Part shown: positions 12,077 through 22,837 of the stretch, one piece after another
Layout: each line of letters opens with the position of its first letter
Position numbering within the stretch: position 1 is the first letter of the stretch
Origin: Mytilus edulis
Lineage: Eukaryota; Mollusca; Bivalvia; Mytilida; Mytilidae
Direction: 5' to 3'
NCBI RefSeq assembly: GCF_963676685.1
Contig: NC_092349.1
Location: forward strand, 55,131,232-55,195,231
DNA length: 64,000 nt
Program-made: the position numbers and the translations under genes
Notes under the pieces: generated by a model
The model's database searches: none
What the model saw: only the letters and a program-made list of their open reading frames with translations
What the model was told of the DNA's origin: nothing

Positions 12077-12240
12077 CTGCCCCAAGCTTAGTATTAACAC
12101 AGAAACTTGGCATGTCCTTGGAACTTGGCTTTTCTTTGTGGGTTGATCCATATGGAACCCTGTTCAATTCCTGGCACGATGTGCACTAGATATAAAAATA
12201 GCCACCCAGTCCACATTTCATTTCTCCTTTTATAGTCTGG
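12077..12240 (-). pseudogene. Most upstream recognisable exon of the pseudogene
   Basis: The donor is GCAG|GTAAGA at 12,077. The exon encodes CTSCQELNRVPYGSTHK and SFCVNTKLGAG, matching the Cys-x-x-Cys plus PYG block at the start of the Mutator-like domain. A TAG at 12,186-12,188 lies just before CTSC, in the frame of GGYFYI. The 5' border is not certain, and no exon further upstream was found. Confidence 0.65.
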
Positions 12241-12569
12241 TGGCTTAATATAAGAGGGCCGTTATAACACCTCGAACAAAATTTAAGATGGTCCAGCAGT
12301 GTTCCCCATTCCACCAATCTTCTCCCCGAATGCCAAGAGGTACTGGTATTTATCTTTCATTCTGTGTACTCCCCAAAAGTTTGTCAAATCTGGGGCAGCA
12401 AACTGCCCAGCCTGTTGCTCCGGCTATACATTAGTGTCCCACACCATAATTGTGGTCAATTTCAATGTTTTCTGTACCTTCAGGTTCACTTGTTTCTTGT
12501 AGTATCTTTGAAAACCTCCCCCGTTTGTCGCGACAGACGACCGAGTCGGCCATTTTGTGTTATTGTCAC

Positions 12570-12740
12570 AAAAGTGAGAGGTTTATCAAGCTATAAAACC
12601 AGGTTCAATCCACCATTTTCTACATTAGAAAATGCCTGTACCAAGTCAGGAATATGACAGTTGTTATCCATTCGTTTGATGTGTTTGGACTTTTGATTTT
12701 GCCTTTTGAATTTTCCTCGGAGTATTTTTGTGTTTTTACT
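12570..12740 (+). repeat. Dispersed repeat, 'gtccataatca' family, opposite orientation
   Basis: It shares 'cctgtaccaagtcagga', 'tgacagttgtta' and 'ttttgccttttgaattttcc' with the inverse complement of 3,225-3,440 and 17,395-17,660. Confidence 0.65.
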
Positions 12741-12749
12741 TTTACATTG

Positions 12750-13900
12750 GATATGATTATTATGTTACTTTCAAAACACATATTCGGACTTAAAATTAGA
12801 TACTATAACTAAATTAATCAATTTAAAATGGAAACTGAAAGAATATTTGTATTTGTCAAATTTTTTAAATGTGAAAAATAATATTATTGAAATCGCCGGA
12901 AAATACCGAGGTGAAAAGATAAGATCCACCTCGGTAGACTTCGACTAATTTTAGTCACGTGGTCTATTATGGGTCGGATACCTTTAAAGAAATTATTAGT
13001 CATGAGGTCTAGCATATACATTTGATTTTTCGGGATAAATCACGAAATATTTGAAAACATCTGTGTTATACATGTTGTACTTGGTTTTATTTTTGGTCGG
13101 GATATTTCCCGAAATGTGTTTCAAATCTGTTTGTTAAAATGCTCTGCCAACATACAACATATATGTAATAAATAATAATTTTGAGAATGATTTCGGGACA
13201 TTTCCCGAATAATTAGTTGTCACATACATCTTTACTACAAATATTTTGAAACTTTCATATATTTTGGGAAATTCCCAAACAATAAATGTAAATTTTATCA
13301 ATTATAAGAATAAAAACATGAGATGTTGTAAAAAAAGTGTGTTTCTTTATAAAATCTTCATTCAATTTATGGTAAACATTGAAAAAGGTTATACAAAGGA
13401 ATAAAATGGATTTTACTCTTTTAAAATAGATTCAGTTTTTGATACTTACGGCTTAGTCAACTTATTTCCCGATGATTTTAAAAGTCGTCATGGGTTCTGT
13501 CGTCAATCGATGTCCTATGTTATCTTTCGTAACTGCTGAAGCCACAAAATTCATATTTTGCAAGCATGATGCTTTATTGAATATGTGAAAAGTAGGTCAT
13601 TGTGACCTACTTTTACAGAGAGATATGCATTCTGTTTCAATTCCTTGTAAAACATTCTTTGAAATGGAGTTGGTCCATTTTTGTCTATTTCCTACCCTTG
13701 GGGAATTGAAGGGGGTAGTTTAGAAATTGTTGGTCAACTTCTGTCACGTTTTTTTCTTCTAAAAGAACAATGTTCAAATTTTTATTGTATGTTCCTTGGG
13801 TGATTCTTTATTGAATGTGTAAAAAGTAAGTCACTGTTACCAACTTTGACATCAAAAGTCGATCAAGACTTAAAACATTGCTTACTTGTATAAATTTACA
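12750..13900. other. Non-coding stretch with four spaced CGGGA/TCCCG palindromes
   Basis: No exon is recognised. Four degenerate palindromes resembling TCGGGAnATTTCCCGA lie near 13,027, 13,097, 13,190 and 13,264, about 70 to 95 bp apart, in AT-rich DNA. The rest is unremarkable. Confidence 0.5.
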
Positions 13901-13911
13901 GGGTGTGAATT

Positions 13912-14100
13912 CAATCATATAATAAAAAAAGCACCACCATATAATAAAAAAGCACCATAACATAATGAAAAAGCACCACCATCTAATAAAAAAAGCATCA
14001 TCATATAATACAAATGCACCATCACATAATAAAAAAGCACCATCGTATAATACGAAACCATCACATAATAATAAAAAAGCACCATCATATAATGAAATAT
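13912..14100. repeat. Degenerate ~21-bp minisatellite
   Basis: About nine units of a 'catataataaaaaagcacca' pattern with substitutions and short indels. Several frames stay open through it because the unit lacks stops, which explains the long low-complexity ORFs on both strands. These are not genes. Confidence 0.85.
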
Positions 14101-14349
14101 CCACAGCATATAATAGCACATGCCATGTAAGACAGCGATGGCGTTCCATGCTATAGATACCGTTTACAACGTTAATGGATTCATGACCATCTAGAGTAAT
14201 ATCTGGTAATATTATCCTATTTTGTTCAAAAATGAAAAAAATCATAAATATACCATTAAAATTCATTAGTCTAAGAGTAGATTATTTATCATGCAAATTA
14301 GGTAAACTCACTTCAAATTTTTGTGTTGTCTGATTTTTATATCTGGGGT

Positions 14350-14828
14350 CATTTTTAACAATATCACAACTAGAGCAGGATCTCAACATTGACGACTTCA
14401 AGTCTAAACCTCCTGATTGCGCCTGTGCCAGTTTCCAATTCACATGTAATCCGGCTGGCCATGTTATTACCGGATATCTCAACATTGTCAATAACACTTC
14501 CCTGAGAAATTTGTTATCCAAAGGTCCGAAATATCGTGAGCCTAAATCCATCAATTGGAAATACAACTTCAAAATACTGATGGATTCAGTCGAGGATTAT
14601 GCCAGGCAATGGGCTAAACGCGGCGATAAAGAAGATGAAGATACTCTTTCCAAATGGATTAAAGCTGTGAGGTCGTTGATACAAATATCAATTAAGAAAC
14701 TAAATGGGGCTATCAATACCCACGATACGTCAATTTTGAAAGACCCAAATGTTGCAAAACACTTGTGCTATGTATACCTCCATGACACAAAAATAAAGTA
14801 CAATAACAAAATCACGTTTTATCTTTGA
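14350..14828 (+). mobile_element. Penelope-like reverse-transcriptase element, 5' fragment
   Basis: An open frame encodes DLNIDDFKSKPPDC, AGHVITGYLNIVNN, LSKGPKYREPKSINWKYNF and DTLSKWIKAVRSLIQISIK. This matches, from memory, the region just N-terminal to the reverse transcriptase of a repeated bivalve retroelement, where relatives continue LHDK plus a PADK motif. Here the frame leaves the family at LHDTKIK and stops at 14,826-14,828, so the RT palm is absent. I assign it to Penelope-like elements with moderate confidence; another RT class is possible. The sequence is the least decayed of several fragments in the window. Confidence 0.75.
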
Positions 14829-14829
14829 A

Positions 14830-15610
14830 CTTCATGGTTTTCTTATTCTACAATCAGTTGTGTATTCAAAAGTACATCAGTTACATGTATGTTGGTCAAA
14901 TTTCAGACAGCTACATATTTTGCAAAATTTTGACGGAAGAGGTCAATATTAAAAAAAAAAATTCAGAGCATTCTTAAAGTATGACCCCATTAATCTCAAT
15001 GGAAGTGTTGCAAAACTTTTTTTATGAATAATACACAATAACATGAATAAACGATTAACATATTGAATGAGAATATAAACAGATTCTTTCAAATATATGG
15101 ACATACTGACTATGGCACTATTGAAACACATAATTATGTCATAAATTCTGACTTGTGTAGAAAAAAACGAATGATCAGTATCAAATCCTACAATATTGAC
15201 AAAGACGCAGAAGCAGAATAATAAGATAAAGTTTTTAATACAATGATTGTCACAACGTCAAACACTCATTAATAAGTAGAAAGTATAATGGTGTCATGTT
15301 GTTATCCTGCTATTTTAAGTCAGGTAGGCTGATATTTGGTAGTTATTTTGAATTTTGAATATTACATATTTTTTTGCATTGTCCATGCTATCTGCATTTT
15401 AGTGATGAATTATTCGTGTCAATTGTGGAGCACACTTCGACTAGCTAATGGTGACCGAGAAGCAATCATAAGGCATGTTGTAATATATGCTCCAATATAT
15501 GTATATCTTTACACTCATAGATGTTTTATCGTTAACGATTTATCTAAAAACGGGTACAGTAATTCATGTAAAAAGTAACTTTTGAAAGTTTGAAAACTGC
15601 AGATAAATAT
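14830..15610. other. AT-rich stretch, nothing recognised
   Basis: I found no exon, repeat family or RNA gene between the retroelement fragment and the end of the minus-strand gene. Confidence 0.4.
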
Positions 15611-15615
15611 AATTA

Positions 15616-16011
15616 TTATACAAGTTGTATATAGCTTGCTGGAATGAAACCTTCCAAAAGAACTTCTTGGAATTTCGTTGCATAGTTATTAAATTTCTCA
15701 ATCTTGTTTATCTTTTTTAAATCTAGATATTTGAAGTTAGGTATATGCAGATTCCTTTGGTCCTGTTCCCTTAAATCAATAAACGGAAGCCTATTTGTAT
15801 TTATCACCACTACATTTCCAGGATTCTTTGCATTGGGAGCATAATTTTTGTTTAATGCATTTAGATCTGCACATGTTGAGATATATGTTGACGGGGTTCC
15901 CCTACTTCCTTTAAGCACATGATCAAAAACAGATACAGTAGATGCAGGATTTTTCGCTGAAAGTCCATGTGTGTAGTTTTCATCTTGTCTTAGTAATCGA
16001 TAGACAATCAT
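15616..16011 (-). CDS. DUF7587-like domain protein
   Basis: The frame from ATG at 16,009-16,011 encodes 131 residues and stops at 15,616-15,618. It starts IVYRLLRQDEN and then HGLSAKNPAS. STYISTC follows near the middle, and the end reads NNYATKFQEVLLEGFIP. This order (YR-LR, GL-AKNP, S-ISTT, E-LVEG-IP) is that of a small domain common in bivalve and fungal proteins that I know as DUF7587; its function is unknown. The frame is open upstream to an acceptor-like ccttgcag at about 16,028, so the ATG exon could be preceded by a spliced 5' exon. No inactivating change is seen. It could be a stand-alone gene or the last exon of a larger one. Confidence 0.65.
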   Translation of the reverse strand: MIVYRLLRQDENYTHGLSAKNPASTVSVFDHVLKGSRGTPSTYISTCADLNALNKNYAPNAKNPGNVVVINTNRLPFIDLREQDQRNLHIPNFKYLDLKKINKIEKFNNYATKFQEVLLEGFIPASYIQLV

Positions 16012-16529
16012 TTTCTTCTTTTTACTCTGCAAGGAAATACATGCTTATCATTAGAAAAAAAATATTTACTGCCACAGGTTAAAATATAATGCATTTTCAT
16101 CCATTTATTTCAAGAGTTTTGGGTTTTAGTTTGCAAAAGGTAAGTACCTTCGACCGGTAGCTTTACCTAGATATTCCTTGTCGTCACATATAATGCATAT
16201 CACCAAACTGCATACGATATCTTACAGACTCGTGCAACTAAGATTATCGCTTACAGTTGTGAGGGCCCTGAATAAATGTCTGTGAAAGGAAAATAAAACA
16301 TAAAATTTGATCATATCGGATCACCTTATTAGGTTACCGGTAATTCTTAAACACTTTAACTATCTCTATAATGAATTAACTTGTTTCATGTAGACGTCTT
16401 TTGATATTATTGGTTTTTTTTTTCTCATTTAAAAATTAACAAGTGAGAGCTACAGATACAATGTAAACGTACGTTTTTTTTAAATGCACTTCCTAGACCC
16501 ATACTTTCCTAATTGTATAATAAGATACA

Positions 16530-16830
16530 ACAAGAATGTGTCCCCAGTACACGGATGCCCCATCCGCACTATCTTTTTCTACGTTTAGTGAACCGTAAAA
16601 ATGGGGGGAAATCTCTAATTTGGCATTAAAATTAGAAAGATCATATCATAGGAAACATGTGTACTAAGTTGCAAGTTGATTGGACTTCAACTTCATCAAA
16701 AACTACCTCGACTAAATCTTTAACCTGGACTAAAAACTTTAACCTAAAGCGGGACAGACGGACGAACGGACGAACGAACGAATGAACGGACGCACAGACC
16801 AGAAAACATAATACCCATAAATGGGGCATA
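16530..16830 (+). repeat. Dispersed 'gccccatccgcac' repeat with GACGGACGAACG array
   Basis: It begins 'aacaagaatgtgtccccagt', runs through 'cttcaacttcatcaaaaac' and 'gcgggacagacgg', and ends 'aaacataatacccataaat'. Near its end (16,752-16,795) is a short tandem array of GAAC/GGAC units. Other copies are at 37,735-38,050 and, inverted, at 42,905-43,365. Confidence 0.8.
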
Positions 16831-16964
16831 AAACTACAAATCTGATAATCACATATTGGGCAACACGAACCCGGGAGTCATCTCGGGTTTTAAAGAGGTT
16901 GAGCAGATCCTATTGCACATATGGAGTAGTCATTACCTCGATCATGTCCTTTTATATCGATTGC

Positions 16965-17035
16965 CTAATTATTGAATGGGAATGTGTACCAATTTGAGCA
17001 CCTCAGGAGCACTTGAGATCACCCGTAGTGTTGGT
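16965..17035 (+). mobile_element. Retroelement 3' tail fragment
   Basis: 'gagcacttgagatcacccgtag' followed by 'gttggttgtgtt' resembles the 3' tail of the Penelope-like family also seen near 42,340 and 55,590. It abuts the left edge of the 1,404-bp tandem duplication. Confidence 0.4.
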
Positions 17036-18438
17036 TGTGTTAGTATTACTCAGTATATAGTCTAAAGTTTTACTCTATGTGAAAACTCTTATCTCGCAAA
17101 CAAGAGTGGGTTCTCATTTGATGTAAATTCGACCAACATTTGTCACCTTTTTCTAATTATTTTACAAGACAGTCGCAGTAGTACGATTTACATACAAAGA
17201 CAATATTATTTGAAACTTTGTCCGCAGTAACAAAAACAAGTTTATCGTAAAGAGATGATAGACATTTCACAGATAGTTTGTCTCTGAAAACGAACTTTGT
17301 TCAATCATTCACACAGTTTTATACTCATAAATTCGACGTCTTATCATGTTTATTAGAGACCTGATTTTTAAAAGTAATTATAAAATAACAACAATGTCAA
17401 ACTCCGAGGAAAATTCAAAAATTAAAGTCCATAATCAATTGGCAAAATCAAAAGCTCAAAACACATCAAACGAATGGATAACAACTGTCATCTTCCTGAC
17501 TGGGTGCATGCATTTTCATATATAGAACATGTGAATTAAACCTGTTTTTATAGCTAGCATAACTTCTAACTTGTATGACAGTCGCATATAAATTCCATTA
17601 TATTGACAACAATGTGTGAACAAAACAAACAAACATAAAAGGTAAAAATATCAATAATAGAGGTACAGCAGTCAACATTGTGTTACTATCATAATCACTT
17701 TAAGAACAAACAAATACGTCAACAAATAAAAAACAAAAAGTCATATAGACAAAGCACATTACCAAAAACGAAAGACATTCTGACAATGTGTCCATTTCAA
17801 CGTGTTCCCATTTAGTCCATGCTCTTTCGTAGTCCTTAATGGAATCTATAAGTATTTTAAAGTTATGGTTCAAATTGATGTTTTGGGTTTCTCTGAACAT
17901 ATATAGGATCATGGAACATGCGAAATCACCGTTCGGAGATGTTCATGTTGAATTATGTTTAGATCCTCCGTAATAACATGGTCAGAGGGGCTGTACATAT
18001 AGGGCTAGTGAAAATAATTGCCAGTAAGTCGATAGAGTATCAAATGAATTTGGAAATGTTAATAGAGATAAAAACAAAATATGAACCTACTTAAAAGAAT
18101 CAATTACAGCTTATTCTAGGGAAACTAGCTCTCAGGTTTATATCTTTCATTCAAATTTTCTGAGAATCTCAAATAGACCTTTCTATTATTTATATTTTTT
18201 TTAGACTTCGACAATTTCTAAATAGTGTAAACCTTGTACTATTGAACTAACAAGTAAACTTGAATTGATATATTTTAAACTGGTATATTTATCATTATGA
18301 TCATATGTTTCTTATTAAGCAGAATTTATTTTCAAAATAAACTTTTTGCATTTTTGTCATATTAAAAATCATTTGATTAAACACGTTAAACGCACTATGA
18401 TGGATATTAAATGTATTTATAAAAGCAAAACATGTAGA
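17035..18438. repeat. Tandem duplication, copy 1 (1,404-bp unit)
   Basis: Every landmark here recurs exactly 1,404 bp downstream, and I saw no difference between the copies over the stretches compared by eye. The unit contains a 'gtccataatca' repeat, a retroelement scrap on the minus strand and AT-rich DNA. It has no intact gene. The near-identity means a recent event or an assembly duplication. Confidence 0.9.
17765..17925 (-). mobile_element. Retroelement N-terminal scrap (copy 1)
   Basis: The minus strand encodes RETQNINLNHNFKILIDSIK followed by DYERAWTKWEHVEMDTLSE. This parallels REPKSINWKYNFKILMDSVE and DYARQWAKR of the fragment at 14,350-14,828. It is short, diverged and has no RT domain. 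Confidence 0.7.
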
Positions 18439-19848
18439 TTGTGTTAGTATTACTCAGTATATAGTCTAAAGTTTTACTCTATGTGAAAACTCTTATCTCG
18501 CAAACAAGAGTGGGTTCTCATTTGATGTAAATTCGACCAACATTTGTCACCTTTTTCTAATTATTTTACAAGACAGTCGCAGTAGTACGATTTACATACA
18601 AAGACAATATTATTTGAAACTTTGTCCGCAGTAACAAAAACAAGTTTATCGTAAAGAGATGATAGACATTTCACAGATAGTTTGTCTCTGAAAACGAACT
18701 TTGTTCAATCATTCACACAGTTTTATACTCATAAATTCGACGTCTTATCATGTTTATTAGAGACCTGATTTTTAAAAGTAATTATAAAATAACAACAATG
18801 TCAAACTCCGAGGAAAATTCAAAAATTAAAGTCCATAATCAATTGGCAAAATCAAAAGCTCAAAACACATCAAACGAATGGATAACAACTGTCATCTTCC
18901 TGACTGGGTGCATGCATTTTCATATATAGAACATGTGAATTAAACCTGTTTTTATAGCTAGCATAACTTCTAACTTGTATGACAGTCGCATATAAATTCC
19001 ATTATATTGACAACAATGTGTGAACAAAACAAACAAACATAAAAGGTAAAAATATCAATAATAGAGGTACAGCAGTCAACATTGTGTTACTATCATAATC
19101 ACTTTAAGAACAAACAAATACGTCAACAAATAAAAAACAAAAAGTCATATAGACAAAGCACATTACCAAAAACGAAAGACATTCTGACAATGTGTCCATT
19201 TCAACGTGTTCCCATTTAGTCCATGCTCTTTCGTAGTCCTTAATGGAATCTATAAGTATTTTAAAGTTATGGTTCAAATTGATGTTTTGGGTTTCTCTGA
19301 ACATATATAGGATCATGGAACATGCGAAATCACCGTTCGGAGATGTTCATGTTGAATTATGTTTAGATCCTCCGTAATAACATGGTCAGAGGGGCTGTAC
19401 ATATAGGGCTAGTGAAAATAATTGCCAGTAAGTCGATAGAGTATCAAATGAATTTGGAAATGTTAATAGAGATAAAAACAAAATATGAACCTACTTAAAA
19501 GAATCAATTACAGCTTATTCTAGGGAAACTAGCTCTCAGGTTTATATCTTTCATTCAAATTTTCTGAGAATCTCAAATAGACCTTTCTATTATTTATATT
19601 TTTTTTAGACTTCGACAATTTCTAAATAGTGTAAACCTTGTACTATTGAACTAACAAGTAAACTTGAATTGATATATTTTAAACTGGTATATTTATCATT
19701 ATGATCATATGTTTCTTATTAAGCAGAATTTATTTTCAAAATAAACTTTTTGCATTTTTGTCATATTAAAAATCATTTGATTAAACACGTTAAACGCACT
19801 ATGATGGATATTAAATGTATTTATAAAAGCAAAACATGTAGATTGTGT
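18439..19848. repeat. Tandem duplication, copy 2
   Basis: Second copy of the 1,404-bp unit. The junction reads 'gtagattgtg' into 'ttagtattactc'. At the right end the unit runs into unique sequence as 'gattgtgttgccctcc'. The word 'ttgtgtt' at both borders could be the microhomology used in the duplication. Confidence 0.9.
19169..19329 (-). mobile_element. Retroelement N-terminal scrap (copy 2)
   Basis: An identical copy of the scrap at 17,765-17,925, carried along by the tandem duplication. Confidence 0.7.
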
Positions 19849-20160
19849 TGCCCTCCCCAATTTTGTTGTAAAAAGAACGTGGAACTTATTTCTGAGAATT
19901 TTGAGCCCTTGATTCCATTGAGATAGATAATTAATCGGTGGGAATATTGTGTCCCTTTTGTTCGCTTTGTATACTGTTACTGCATAATACAATGGCTAGG
20001 AAACCAATCAAATAAAATCTGTACTCTTAGTGGAGATATCGAATCGCTAGAAAATCGGTTAAATTTTAAGATAATAACATACAAAACATGATGTGTACTT
20101 ACTTAAAAGTATTGAAGACAATTCAAGTACAATTTGTTCTTACTAAAATCTCTCATATAT
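19560..20160. repeat. Unit paralogous to 34,070-35,030
   Basis: Blocks such as 'attttcaaaataaactttttgcat', 'gtaaaacatgtag...gtgttgcc' and 'gagaattttgagc' occur in the same order at both places, diverged by substitutions and small indels. The second place is split by a dispersed repeat (34,475-34,740). Neither carries a convincing gene. This is an old segmental or element copy. Confidence 0.65.
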
Positions 20161-22690
20161 CTTTAAATCACGTTCTTCTGGAAAATTTCAAATTGATGCA
20201 AATTAAGAAAAAAAACTGAATGACACAAACAATTTTTAAATTAAAAATGTGTTAGACCTTGACGTATACAATAAGACAAAAGTAATACAACAAATTTAAA
20301 GAGATCTTTTATGAAAAGAGATCTTATGAAAAGAGATCGTCCCAAATAATTTTATTGCGTTGTCTAACAATGACAACTACACAAAAAGTTATTAAAGAAC
20401 ATTTCAACTGCGAACGAAGATAACGTATAAAGACTTTTAGTTATAACTAGTATTTAACCTCTATTTGTTAAGGTCATCCGCCATCTTGGATTGTAAAATA
20501 GCAGGAAACAACTGGTCACGAATTTCAATAAAATGGCAAATTGCGAGAGAAGAATGTAATTCATTTTAAATTTGTAAAACTTTTCAATGAACAGGATGAA
20601 GAAAATTACGACGTGTTCTATAAACTAGTAACTTATTTACGACTGTTTCTTTCAAATACAGAATACGTTTTGATTGATTTATTTTCTTTTCTACTTTGCC
20701 ATTTAAATGGAGATTGTTCAGATAAAGTTACTTTTATAAAGGAATGAGTTATGGATTTACCTACTTTTTTGTAGCAAGAAAACGAGTCCAGTGACCCCAA
20801 TTTTTATTTCTATTTTCTGAAAGCACAAGAAAAGAGCTATCTTCCCAGATTCAATCTTTAAATTCTGTGGTTGATTTTTCTATCACATTATTATTATCAT
20901 GCATACTCAGCATAAATGCATACAATTTTGCACAACCTGTACATTAAAAAGAAGCCCTATAACCCATACGTTTAATATATTTATTTGAAAAAATGAAATA
21001 AACTACATTTTAGCTAATTATTAAAAATTAAAAAACATATATATGGGTTTTAATTAAGACTCCCCATCTACTTGTATTATGAAGAAGTATTTATTTTAAA
21101 AAAACGAGCCTAGTACATTCGATACACAACAATTGAATTACTATTTCGTTCATAAATCATTTATAATTTATCAATAGGAACTTGTAGATAGTTGTCTTTT
21201 TTCTCATTTGTACAAATAAAACGAACTGTGGAAATTCTGGACAATTATTTCATCTAAAACTGTTTTAAGGAAGTAAACTTTCTATTTAATTATATTTTAA
21301 CATTTGGCTGCTTTTTATTCAGTACGATTATGATAAGGTACAACGTATTGCCAGGGATGACGAACAATGATCGCATTTATGGTGTTTATTGTTCAAACGG
21401 CTCATGATTAAAATAAATCGTCTAGTTGTAGTGTGTTGATAGATCGTGCTGCAAAGCATACGTCGACGTAAAAAGATACAAAACAATGTGTCGTGAACAG
21501 GTCGATATGAAAAAAGAATTTCATCACAATGACAAGGTGAAAAAGTTGAAGATGATTTTATTATGACAACAATTTGACATTTGACCTTATTTTTTTTATT
21601 AATACAAACTGTAAATAGTAGTAGGGTAGCTATTTCCAAAGAATGTCACATATCTCAACTTAACTATTGCTGCCTGTCCATACTTTGAGATTTAAAACAT
21701 TCATAATTGTTCCAAAGACATCTACTGTGCAACTTTTCACAGATACCTTAGACTTCTTACAATGAGTAATATTGTGGGTATCCGGTATGTCACAAAGTTC
21801 AAATAAACTATTGTTAGCAGGTGTTACGGAGATATTTTCCCCTCTAGGCTCTACCTTTGTAGCATAGCTAGGCATGGCATTGAATATGCTAAATATCAGT
21901 AAATGACTATACGATCACTAGTCTGGAACCATAGGGTATTATGTATGTCACATAGCCCACTGCATGAACGCATGCGTTTACTAACATTTAATTTTTCAAT
22001 AAATTCCTTTCTACTTAAGTTTAGAAATATACTTGAAATTTAAGGCAAATTATACTACAAGTTTGTCAGAAATTACTGAATTGATTCGATTTGAAAATTA
22101 ATTCACATTAGAGTAAATTTACAATACAATATATATCAAGTTTATCAGAATTTATAAAAAGTTTTTTAGTTGGAGTTGAATAACGAATAACTCGAATTTA
22201 AAAAAATTTCTACTTCTAATATATGCGAATTTAATCTGTTATGTTTTTTTGCAATTTAAAGTCTAGTTAAATTACATTTGACCCCATCTTTAATGAGAGT
22301 TATTTTTATAGTATACATATAGTTAGGAGTGTTTTAAAGCAAATTAGCAAAATATAGCATTAATTTAATATTCAAGTTATTCTATTCTTTTTTTCTTCTT
22401 TGCATTTGTTCACTGAATTATCGGATAACGAGGGAAGTTACTATACATTACTTTTGTACAGACATTTGAGACAACAGTTATTTAATCTGAGGTTGGATTT
22501 ATCGGCTAATAAATCATTTATTATAAAAGACTATGTTTAGGGGTCAAATTTCAAGAAGTTGATACTAATTCTTTACTCCCCTTTCCATTATCATATAACT
22601 TCTTTTACATTGCAAATTCCTATTTTCCTCGTACATAATTTAACAATTTGGGGGTTATTCAGAAATAAGGCTTTTAATTTTCTCAATTTA
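20160..22690. other. AT-rich stretch without a recognised gene
   Basis: Two weak candidate exons were considered: plus 20,541-20,747 (KFVKLFNEQDEENYDVFYKL) and minus 21,660-21,875 (NITHCKKSKVSVKSCTVDVF). Neither has family resemblance or clear splice partners. A short direct repeat, 'aaaagagatcttatg', lies at about 20,300-20,340. Confidence 0.4.
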
Positions 22691-22694
22691 ATTG

Positions 22695-22790
22695 TTTCAT
22701 AGTTTTTATGTCGGGGCTTATTGTAGCCGACTATACGGCTTAGGGTTTTTCTCATGGTTGAAGGACGTTCTGTACGGTTGCCTATAACTT
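22695..22790 (+). repeat. Partial 'ctgactatgcggt' repeat
   Basis: 'ttgtagccgactatacggc' and 'catggttgaagg' match the middle of the dispersed family. It ends at an (AT)n microsatellite at about 22,811-22,839. Confidence 0.55.
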
Positions 22791-22837
22791 AAATCCACTT
22801 CATCTGAATTTTGGTGGATATATATATATATATATAT

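Larger units (their letters stand above)
791..12240 (-). pseudogene. Mutator-like transposase domain / DEDDh exonuclease fusion, decayed
   Basis: This is a spliced locus of eight exons: about 12,240-12,077, 10,810-10,631, 9,050-8,859, 7,925-7,837, 7,513-6,699, 6,178-5,987, 5,598-5,467 and 1,602-791. All joins have GT-AG borders and compatible phases. The first six exons match, from memory, the Mutator-like transposase domain found in many bivalve and cnidarian proteins. Landmarks are NRVPYGSTHK, ADHGWQKRGFDSL, IKGDGDNT, PHQFGDHNLC and ESLDFRVKASAA. The last two exons carry the DEDDh exonuclease motifs: VIIDLETTD, NGENFD and HNDVDD. Such a protein would act in the nucleus on DNA or RNA, but no function is established. 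In-frame stops at 12,186-12,188, 7,452-7,454, 7,095-7,097 and 896-898, plus a frameshift near 6,110-6,140, argue that it is dead. Splice sites and long ORFs survive, so decay is recent. Confidence 0.85.

Noticed and set aside
13808-14266. 152-residue minus-strand ORF and overlapping ORFs on both strands
   Set aside because: They are translations of the stop-poor 21-bp minisatellite, with only Phe/Tyr/Met-rich low complexity.
14282-14572. 96-residue minus-strand ORF
   Set aside because: It is the shadow of the plus-strand retroelement frame, which carries the recognisable family motifs.
20541-20747. Plus-strand 68-residue ORF as a gene
   Set aside because: It has no in-frame start in a good context and no recognised family. 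It could be a chance frame in AT-rich DNA.
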